32,559 nt of DNA from JAWXBT01 sp964523015. Its GTDB lineage: Bacteria; Bdellovibrionota_C; UBA2361; J135. The stretch covers positions 1 to 32,559 of the forward strand of contig CAZFXN010000030.1 in assembly GCA_964523015.1 (NCBI GenBank). Direction: 5' to 3'. The notes under the pieces were generated by a model. The model was given only the letters and a program-made list of their open reading frames with translations, was not told where the DNA came from and did no database searches. Both the position numbers and the translations under genes were made by a program. Positions 8,118 through 14,422 of this stretch are shown one piece after another. Position 1 is the first letter of the stretch, and every line of letters begins with the position of its first letter.

Positions 8118-8993
8118 TTAACCAACTGGAACAAGAATTAAAGCGATTCCTAGCAGCATTAAAATACAACCTAGTAATCTCTTTCTAATATCCCCTTCCC
8201 TCAGGAGAAAATGACTTAAAATTACAACAAACAATACATGAGTACGATTTGCAGCAGAGGCGTATGCTACAAGTGTCATGCTTAAAGAAACAAAAAATAG
8301 ACTAAGCCCGAGAGTCCAGAATAATCCTGCCTGTAAACAGATGCCTGGATTTTCTCTAAAAGGAGTTAACGGATTTAATTTATTTTTCCAAAGCATAAAG
8401 GAAAAAAATATAAATTCTCCTAAGATGACCATGGTAAAGAAAAATATCGCAGAGCTGTGAGAAGAGCCGATCTTCATAATTAAAGTAAATAAGCCATTCC
8501 ATAGTGCTAAGATAAGCATATGACGAGGTCCTGGTTCACTCAGGATAGCTCTGAACGGAGCTAGAAGTCCGCCACTTCGTGATAGATCCGCAAACATTAC
8601 CCAAGATCCAGCAACGATGATCAGCACTCCGATACAAGCAATAAAAGTTGGTTCCTCTCCTAGCAAAACCCAAGCATAGAGAGAATTTATAACTGGGATG
8701 AAAGATCCAAATGGCATTACTAAGGAGAGGTCCCCGCTCGTAAGAGCTTTAACAAATCTGATTTCAATGATCACTAACAGTATTACTGCAAGCAATAAGC
8801 AGCTTAAAAAATCAGGCCAGTTTACCTCTGGAAAACCGACAATAAATAGATATGTAAAGTTAAGGATTAGTCCGATTGAAATTGGAATCCAATTTACAAG
8901 AAACGGATGATAAATCTGTGAAATTCGCTTTTTGCCTATGTCGCCAATGCTTTGAACAAGGGCTGCAAGTATGGCGAGTAATATGCCGATCAC
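8118..8993 (-). CDS. EamA/DMT-superfamily transporter
   Basis: The 291-residue protein is almost wholly hydrophobic, with about ten transmembrane helices in two halves, the arrangement of drug/metabolite transporters. The first half ends with the helix around SLVMPFGSFIPVINSLYAWVL, followed by GEEPTFIACIGVLIIVAGSW. This matches the conserved EamA close in which a Glu follows the fourth helix. The second half ends LLREGDIRKRLLGCILMLLGIALILV. The start is GTG at 8993. The substrate cannot be inferred. It lies between a two-component pair and exbBD, all on the minus strand, but with spacers of about 56-60 bases, so a single operon is not certain. Confidence 0.85.
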   Translation of the reverse strand: MIGILLAILAALVQSIGDIGKKRISQIYHPFLVNWIPISIGLILNFTYLFIVGFPEVNWPDFLSCLLLAVILLVIIEIRFVKALTSGDLSLVMPFGSFIPVINSLYAWVLLGEEPTFIACIGVLIIVAGSWVMFADLSRSGGLLAPFRAILSEPGPRHMLILALWNGLFTLIMKIGSSHSSAIFFFTMVILGEFIFFSFMLWKNKLNPLTPFRENPGICLQAGLFWTLGLSLFFVSLSMTLVAYASAANRTHVLFVVILSHFLLREGDIRKRLLGCILMLLGIALILVPVG

Positions 8994-9053
8994 AGAGAAT
9001 TCCTAAAAATATGATATTAGTTTTGTCATACCCAGATTGATTTTAAATTGAAA

Positions 9054-9476
9054 TCAACTTTCTGGCTCATGGATAAGATGAAAATTTGCCGCCCCTGATT
9101 TGGTTGAGATCTGCATAATTTTAAAAAAATCTTCATAAGATAATTTTTTATCTGCTCTAAAATAAACAGCCTTATCCTCAACCTTAGCTAGCTCAGTTTT
9201 TAATTCTTGAGAGAGATTATCGAGATTAATTTTCCTCTGATTAATAAACAACTCTCTTTTCTCATTCATGCTCAAAACTAGATGTTGCTCAGTTTGTGTT
9301 CCTTCAGCAACTTCGCCCTTTGGTAGATCAAGATTAATCGATGGATAAATAAAAGAGGAGGAGAGCATAAAAAAGATTAGTAGCTGGAAGATCACATCGA
9401 TCAATGGAGTCAGATTAAGTGTTAGCAACTCTGCATTATTTCGGGTGAGACTAATTGCCATAACTTCTGGATCCAT
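9054..9476 (-). CDS. exbD: ExbD/TolR-family proton-channel subunit
   Basis: A 140-residue biopolymer transport protein. One N-terminal transmembrane helix (about 22-45) contains the essential proton-carrying Asp27 in NLTPLIDVIFQLLIFFML. The remainder is a periplasmic domain that includes the usual VYFRADKKLSYEDFFKIM segment. It overlaps the end of exbB by 26 bases. An internal ATG at 9461 preceded by AGAAG is an equally plausible start and would shorten the product by five residues. With ExbB it forms a proton-motive-force motor for TonB- or Tol-like energy transfer. No tonB or tolA gene lies in this window, so the partner is unknown. Confidence 0.92.
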   Translation of the reverse strand: MDPEVMAISLTRNNAELLTLNLTPLIDVIFQLLIFFMLSSSFIYPSINLDLPKGEVAEGTQTEQHLVLSMNEKRELFINQRKINLDNLSQELKTELAKVEDKAVYFRADKKLSYEDFFKIMQISTKSGAANFHLIHEPES

Positions 9477-10155
9477 GAAGAGGGGTAGAAGTTATCGAGC
9501 TTGATTTTACTTCTAAGGATTGCTTGTAAGCGAATATTTCATCCAATTCGGAGACGAGCTCCTCCATATGTCTGGCTACAGTTTGGTTTTTACCCTGAAA
9601 GTAATTATGCATAAGAAATGTTGGAATACCAATACAGAGGCCTGCGACTGTAGTGATTAGAGCTGTCCAGATACCACCTGCTAAATCACTTGGCTGAATT
9701 ACTCCCCCCTTTAGTTCAATTATATGAAAGGCTGTAACTAGACCTGCCACCGTTCCAAGAAGTCCGAGCAATGGAGTAACGTTTGATAAAACTGAGAGAA
9801 GACGCATTCTTTTATCTAGAGTTGAAAGGAGACGATTTCCCTCTCTTTTTAGAGCTTCATTTCTTATTTTCTCTTCTTTCTGATCTTCAATCTGATTTTC
9901 ACTTTGAATATACTCAAAATAAACGGAAGCTAACTTGGCCAAGGGAGATTGAACTGTATTTACCCATTCAGGAAGGACATGCTCTTTTCGTGAAAGCAGA
10001 TCAGCTTTTAATTTAGAAATAAAATGATCGTAATTAAGGCGAATCTGCCAGTACACTAAGGAACGATCTAAAATAGCGGCAAAACCAAGCAAAGAGCAGA
10101 TAAGAAGGGGCCACATGAATATGCCACCCTTAAGAAACCACTCTATTAAAATCAT
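9451..10155 (-). CDS. exbB: ExbB/TolQ/MotA-family proton-channel subunit
   Basis: A 234-residue protein with the three-helix ExbB layout. There is a first helix at about 10-30 (GGIFMWPLLICSLLGFAAIL), then a long cytoplasmic charged loop, then helices at about 122-142 (NVTPLLGLLGTVAGLVTAF) and 158-182 (GGIWTALITTVAGLCIGIP). These last two carry the conserved glycine/threonine pore signature of the MotA/TolQ/ExbB family. A good AAGGAAT ribosome-binding site precedes ATG 10155. The 3' end overlaps exbD, so the subunits are translationally coupled. It supplies the inner-membrane half of an energy-transducing complex. Confidence 0.93.
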   Translation of the reverse strand: MILIEWFLKGGIFMWPLLICSLLGFAAILDRSLVYWQIRLNYDHFISKLKADLLSRKEHVLPEWVNTVQSPLAKLASVYFEYIQSENQIEDQKEEKIRNEALKREGNRLLSTLDKRMRLLSVLSNVTPLLGLLGTVAGLVTAFHIIELKGGVIQPSDLAGGIWTALITTVAGLCIGIPTFLMHNYFQGKNQTVARHMEELVSELDEIFAYKQSLEVKSSSITSTPLHGSRSYGN

Positions 10156-10280
10156 AACTGGTTATTCCTTTGGAAAGAAGAGAGAGACCGTAATATCACT
10201 CATTATCTCAATAAAATATACTACATAATATGTAACATAAAGATGGTAATGACAATCTGTCAGGAGTGAAAGTATCTCCC

Positions 10281-10517
10281 TTACGGTTTTATATCAAAAG
10301 TAACTGGGATCCAGTTTTTTGTAGAGCACTTAGGGCAAACAAAGATGGGCTCATTAACGTTAAGCATTAACGTTCGCTTAAATGAGTGTTGACATTGCCC
10401 ACAAAGAATCTCAACACGAGTGGTAAATACTTCAAAATAATTGGGGACAACTGCGTCTTTTAATGCCGCTTTTTTAGCCCATTCTGCCTTTTTGTCAGGT
10501 GGTGGTTGCTGGGTCAT
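10281..10517 (-). CDS. Small zinc-ribbon protein, unknown function
   Basis: A 78-residue reading from ATG 10517 (MTQQPPPDKKAEWAKKAALKD...). A zinc-ribbon-like pair of CxxC knuckles is visible: LCGQC in the middle and VCPKC near the C-terminus. The spacing and flanking strands (SFKRTLMLNVNEPIFVCP) suggest a rubredoxin-like or zf-ribbon fold. A longer frame reaches a TTG at 10646, but that upstream part coincides exactly with a hairpin-rich repeat (10526-10661), so I prefer the shorter start. AAGGG lies very close upstream of ATG 10517. The role is unknown; nucleic-acid or protein binding is possible but not shown. Confidence 0.65.
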   Translation of the reverse strand: MTQQPPPDKKAEWAKKAALKDAVVPNYFEVFTTRVEILCGQCQHSFKRTLMLNVNEPIFVCPKCSTKNWIPVTFDIKP

Positions 10518-10525
10518 ACCCTTAG

Positions 10526-10661
10526 GATACCAAAGCATAACAGATTTTGCTAGTTTCTTGACAAGCCGTCGGCTTGGCAGAATTTTTAATAATGCTTTGG
10601 TATTTATTGTCTGGCTCAATTTCTGGCGAAATTGAGCTGATATCAAAGCATGGCAGATTTT
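10526..10661. repeat. Hairpin-rich repeat with two direct copies and one inverted copy
   Basis: GATACCAAAGCAT and GATATCAAAGCAT, each followed by two variable bases and CAGATTTT, occur 113 bases apart at 10526 and 10639. An inverted copy (AATGCTTTGGTAT) lies at 10591-10603. Between them are two perfect hairpins: CAAGCC-GTC-GGCTTG (10562-10576) and CTCAATTT-CTGGCG-AAATTGAG (10615-10636). The block sits just upstream of the zinc-ribbon gene and is probably a noncoding mobile or structured element. Confidence 0.65.
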
Positions 10662-10713
10662 ACTTGTTTATTGACTATCTAAAGTCTCTCATCTTAAATT
10701 ATCCCTATCTAAT

Positions 10714-11586
10714 ATGGAAAGAAAGATTACGGCCTTTTATAAATTTATAAAGATTCAGGAAAGCGAGATCAATCGTGTCCAATCTGATCTGCTTAAAGCT
10801 GGAGAGCTGGCCTCACTGACTGGTCTAATAATTTTAGCTAGTGAGGGTGTTAATGGAACGATCTCTAGTACTCCATTAGAACTTGAGAATTTTAAATTAT
10901 CACTTGCTCAGATCCTGAAATGTTCCAATATTCAATTTAAAAATAGCTGGGCTGAGAAAAATCCATTTAGAAGATTTAAAGTTAAAATTCGTCCTGAGAT
11001 CGTGACAATTGGGGATCCCAATTTACATCCAGGAGAAGGTAAAAATAATCACCTAACTCCGACCGAATGGAATAATGTAATTGAGAATGAGGATGTAATT
11101 CTTATTGATACAAGAAATCAATATGAAACAGAGCTTGGCAAATTTAACGGGGCACTAGATCCTAACCTTAATACATTTCAGGATTTTGCAAATTTTGTTG
11201 ATGCAGCAAATTTGCCTAAGGATAAGAAAATATTAATGTACTGCACCGGTGGTATCCGGTGTGAAAAAGCGATCTTAGAGATGCAACGTAAAGGATACGA
11301 AAATGTTTTTCAGCTTGAAGGCGGTATTTTAAAATACATAGAGGAATACCCAAACAAGTATTACCAGGGAGAATGTTTTGTTTTTGATCATCGAGTTTCT
11401 GTTGATCAAGACCTGACCCCTTCTAAAAAATTCCACCTATGTGCACATTGTGGCAACCCAGGAGATCAAATAATCCCCTGCCAAAACTGCTCATCTCCAA
11501 GCAAGATCTGCACTGCCTGCTCCAATTCCCCACACCTACTCTCCTGCTCTAAAAACTGCTCGTATCATTTAAATCTTATCATTTAA
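10714..11586 (+). CDS. trhO: tRNA uridine(34) hydroxylase, rhodanese family
   Basis: TrhO (formerly YceA) uses molecular oxygen to make 5-hydroxyuridine at tRNA position 34. The 290-residue product has the N-terminal acylphosphatase-like domain with the signature ASEGVNGTIS (about 42-51). A rhodanese domain follows, starting VILIDTRNQYE (about 128-138), with the active-site loop YCTGGIRCEKA and catalytic Cys177. The C-terminal part is a cysteine-rich zinc-binding-like tail (CAHCGNPGDQIIPCQNC and further Cys pairs), also typical of the longer family members. It stands alone on the plus strand. Its 3' end abuts REP-like motifs that precede the transposase gene. Confidence 0.94.
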   Translation: MERKITAFYKFIKIQESEINRVQSDLLKAGELASLTGLIILASEGVNGTISSTPLELENFKLSLAQILKCSNIQFKNSWAEKNPFRRFKVKIRPEIVTIGDPNLHPGEGKNNHLTPTEWNNVIENEDVILIDTRNQYETELGKFNGALDPNLNTFQDFANFVDAANLPKDKKILMYCTGGIRCEKAILEMQRKGYENVFQLEGGILKYIEEYPNKYYQGECFVFDHRVSVDQDLTPSKKFHLCAHCGNPGDQIIPCQNCSSPSKICTACSNSPHLLSCSKNCSYHLNLII

Positions 11587-11673
11587 ATCTCAGAGACACA
11601 GAGGTACCCCTACCTCGTCTTTAAGTCCCCGTCCTTTAAATCTCGTCCTTTAAATCTCAGAGACATAGAGGTA
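11586..11673 (+). repeat. REP-like motifs upstream of the RAYT transposase
   Basis: Two 21-base copies of a motif with core CTCAGAGACAyAGAGGTA lie at 11586-11606 and 11653-11673. The first folds with the sequence after it: GAGGTA-CCCC-TACCTC, bracketed by AGAC/GTCT, giving a bulged hairpin typical of REP palindromes. Between the copies CCTTTAAATCTC is partly duplicated. An inverted copy lies beyond the transposase at 12839-12859. Confidence 0.75.
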
Positions 11674-11716
11674 GATTTTCTAGGAAACTTATCTAGGTTT
11701 TTAGCGATATACTTAT

Positions 11717-12637
11717 GTGACGCAACCATTAAGATATGAAAATGAAAACGAGATTTTCTTTATAACGACCCGAACATTGGGGTCACGCCTTTGGTTTATA
11801 AACAACCCTGAACTTAACTATAAAGTGATTGCATATCTAGCAAAGTATCAGAAAGTGTATAATGTTAAAATTCACGCATTTGTTTTCATGGGAAATCATT
11901 ACCATTTGATTGCAAGATTTCCAGATAGGAATAAATCCGCTTTTATGCGATCTTTTAATTCTATTGTTGCGAAGCTTACATCTAGCATAGCTAGAAACTT
12001 TGATGGCAAAGTTTGGGCTCGCCGATATTCAGACCAAGTAATTAAAGGAGATGATGCTGTTGAACATTACTTTTTCTACGCAGCTTTAAACCCTATATTA
12101 GCTGGAATTACACAACAATCAGAAGATTTTGAGAATTATAACTCATTCACCTTCTCTCTAAGAAGCACGCCAAAATCCTATAAACTTTTTAACAGAACTG
12201 CCTATTATAACGCAAAGAGATGGTCTAATGATGTTAGACATTCTGATTATGTAGAAAAATTTCAATTAATTCTTGAACGACTTCCTGGATATGAAGACTA
12301 CTCTTCTGAAGAATACATCAACTTACTTAAAGATAAATTTCATGAAAGAAAAAGTATTGTAATTAAAGAAAGGAGAGATGCTGGACGTGGCTTCATGACA
12401 AAAAAGCTAAGACTAAAAGCAACTCCTGGGTCAATTCCGCGAAGTACAAAAACAAGTTCGCGATATAGTTTTCGTCCTTTGGTCCTAACTTTATGTAAAG
12501 AAATGAAACAACAGTTTTTGAATTTTTACTTTTGCTTACTCCAATCTTATAAGGAAAGTTCGATTCAATTTCGCAAAGGGTATATAAATGTAATTTTTCC
12601 TCCTGGAACATATAAGCCACCGTCTATAGTAACTTAG
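11717..12637 (+). CDS. REP-associated tyrosine transposase (RAYT, Y1_Tnp/IS200-like family)
   Basis: A 306-residue single-strand DNA transposase of the HUH/Y1 superfamily. The metal-binding HUH motif is in VFMGNHYHLIA (His61 and His63). The candidate nucleophilic Tyr121 is in the YAALNPILAG segment, which corresponds to the YIHLNPVRAG block of relatives. The N-terminal IFFITTRT strand also fits. The C-terminal 100 residues are basic. The start is GTG at 11717. REP-like motifs in inverted orientation flank the gene, two upstream and one downstream, which is the standard RAYT arrangement. RAYTs are usually single-copy, domesticated enzymes that spread REP palindromes. The reading frame is intact, so activity is possible. 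Confidence 0.9.
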   Translation: MTQPLRYENENEIFFITTRTLGSRLWFINNPELNYKVIAYLAKYQKVYNVKIHAFVFMGNHYHLIARFPDRNKSAFMRSFNSIVAKLTSSIARNFDGKVWARRYSDQVIKGDDAVEHYFFYAALNPILAGITQQSEDFENYNSFTFSLRSTPKSYKLFNRTAYYNAKRWSNDVRHSDYVEKFQLILERLPGYEDYSSEEYINLLKDKFHERKSIVIKERRDAGRGFMTKKLRLKATPGSIPRSTKTSSRYSFRPLVLTLCKEMKQQFLNFYFCLLQSYKESSIQFRKGYINVIFPPGTYKPPSIVT

Positions 12638-12838
12638 TGTCCAATCCGAGGTAATGAGTAGCGATTTTATTTTAATCTTCTTAAGTACAAATCTAACTTT
12701 GTAACAATGTTTTTGAATATCTAGGTATCTTGAGTGTCTCTTCCCTATATTTGTAACATATAATATCTACTCTAGATGGTTGAAAACATCCAATATCGAC
12801 TTAATATTTAGATCCTAAGAGCGGTTTCTCTCTATTGC

Positions 12839-12859
12839 TATCTCTATGTCTCTGAGATT
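12839..12859 (-). repeat. Inverted REP-like motif downstream of the RAYT gene
   Basis: The minus strand matches the copy at 11653-11673 at 20 of 21 positions (core CTCAGAGACATAGAG). The two copies thus face each other across the transposase gene. It lies 18 bases from the 3' end of the tRNA-Ala gene. Confidence 0.75.
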
Positions 12860-12876
12860 AATTTATGGTAATGCAA

Positions 12877-12952
<76 letters not shown>

Positions 12953-13011
12953 GAAATGATTGAACAGAGGACATACTTGTACGAAATTTTGGGATAAAAG
13001 AAAAGTCCTAT

Positions 13012-13260
13012 AGCAGTTGTCATAAAGATTGAGACACTAATATGAAAGGTAAGTTAATACAGTTTGTTGCAAAAGTTTCTTGAAAAGCCTACCGGCTTTA
13101 CATTTTTCCTTATGACAACTGCTATTTATCTCCACCCCACCCAAGCTTAGCTTGGATAACTGAATCCGTCGTTTCGCTAGCTTACGACGGCCATGTTAGT
13201 CTGCTCTTGTGTTCACTAAGTTCACTGAGCAGCCTCCCTGAAAGGGGTTACTTAGCCCCT
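13012..13260 (+). repeat. Composite hairpin-rich repeat, copy A
   Basis: The left 112 bases (13012-13123) are bounded by perfect 14-base inverted repeats, AGCAGTTGTCATAA and TTATGACAACTGCT, and contain an AAAGCC-TACC-GGCTTT hairpin. The same 112-base unit occurs inverted at 21157-21268. The right part is a row of hairpins: CCAAGC-TTA-GCTTGG (13141-13155), CCGTCGT/ACGACGG (13166-13190), CTGCTC/GAGCAG (13201-13232), and an AGGGG/CCCCT stem ending near 13260. No protein is encoded. With the tRNA and the REP-like motif, this accounts for most of the gene-free stretch 12638-13360. Confidence 0.85.
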
Positions 13261-13360
13261 AATTCTTAAGAAGCTACTTATTGTAAGCCGATAATATCAA
13301 CATACTTAATGCATTGGGATAGATGTTCAAATCTTAAGCATATCAAAGGCTCCAATCTAA

Positions 13361-14323
13361 ATGACTCATCATAATAAAGAGAGTTGTCTCAGAGACGTAG
13401 CGGTGAATGGAGACGTAGAGGTGAATGAGCCGGGGAGCTGGGCTAAAGCGAGGGAATATGCGGCTATGTTTGCTCCGGTACCTGAAGTTATCAGGCATTG
13501 TGTTACTGAGCTGATCAAAGCTAGTGAGAATGAGGAGGAATCAATTTTACCTGCTCTAAAACCGATTGATAAATTAGAAACAATAAAAAATGCAATCTAC
13601 GTTGGGGCTGCTTCTCTTTTTCCAAATCGATTTTTAACTGAAGAGGATACAACTTCACGAGAACTCGTCAATATACTTACTCCTAAGCTTTATGCTGCGC
13701 TATTAACAGGCACCTATATTTTTAGTCATTCACAAAAACTAATAAAGAAACATAATTGTCCGATCAATAACGAAGATGATTTTTTACTATACAATCAATT
13801 TGGTTATGTACTTGGAGAATCAGTACCAGCTCTTGGTACAGCGGATGGTGTAGTTATTGGATCAATCCTACAAGCAGCTCTCACTACATTTATGGTTAAC
13901 GATCCTCATAAATTTGATACATATCATAAATCAGAGAATGATTTTTTAAATTTCAAATATGAACGTGCTCATTTTGGATGTGACAGGGCACAGGTAGCAG
14001 CATATCTGGTCGATATGTTTGGATACGGCCAATCCTCTCCGTACGATATAAGAAATGCTTTTTTAGGAGATTATCAATCAGTAATTGATAAATCATTTGC
14101 TCTCTCAGTTTGGGCAGAATGTATCCCTGTTATTGAACAATGTGCAGGAAATAAACTTACCGAAGTTAAATTTATAGATATAGATCAGGGTCATGCCCAT
14201 AAAGATATCCTTAACGATATAAGCAAAAAACTAAATACCCTAAGCCCGTCATTTAGATGGATGAAAAATGGATTTTCAATGGCCGATCTAGATACCTCTC
14301 GCTTAGAGGATAAAATCTTGTGA
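13361..14323 (+). CDS. Hypothetical protein, unknown function
   Basis: The 320-residue product is not recognised. It looks soluble and mostly helical, with no signal peptide, transmembrane helix or clear catalytic motif. The middle part (SVPALGTADGVVIGSILQAALTTFM) is the most hydrophobic. The first 25 codons include an 18-base tandem duplication (13392-13409 and 13410-13427) encoding RDVAVN and GDVEVN, and overlap a REP-like core at 13387. The true start may therefore lie downstream, or a repeat may have been absorbed into the gene. Codon use from about residue 35 resembles the surrounding genes. It precedes the tgt fusion on the same strand by about 100 bases. Confidence 0.6.
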   Translation: MTHHNKESCLRDVAVNGDVEVNEPGSWAKAREYAAMFAPVPEVIRHCVTELIKASENEEESILPALKPIDKLETIKNAIYVGAASLFPNRFLTEEDTTSRELVNILTPKLYAALLTGTYIFSHSQKLIKKHNCPINNEDDFLLYNQFGYVLGESVPALGTADGVVIGSILQAALTTFMVNDPHKFDTYHKSENDFLNFKYERAHFGCDRAQVAAYLVDMFGYGQSSPYDIRNAFLGDYQSVIDKSFALSVWAECIPVIEQCAGNKLTEVKFIDIDQGHAHKDILNDISKKLNTLSPSFRWMKNGFSMADLDTSRLEDKIL

Positions 14324-14422
14324 CTTAATACCGGCTTAAAATTATATATATTTAGGGTTATCTCTTTTAGGTAATTTTTTGTATATTATTCTACTTTTAA
14401 TACTCCCTGTAAAATTTTTAGA

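Noticed and set aside
9037..9057. TTGATTT/AAATCAA stem at the end of exbD as a terminator
   Set aside because: The stem is A+T only, overlaps the stop codon and has no following T run.
10518..10646. N-terminal extension of the zinc-ribbon protein from TTG 10646
   Set aside because: It coincides with a hairpin-rich repeat block and would begin at a TTG without a ribosome-binding site.
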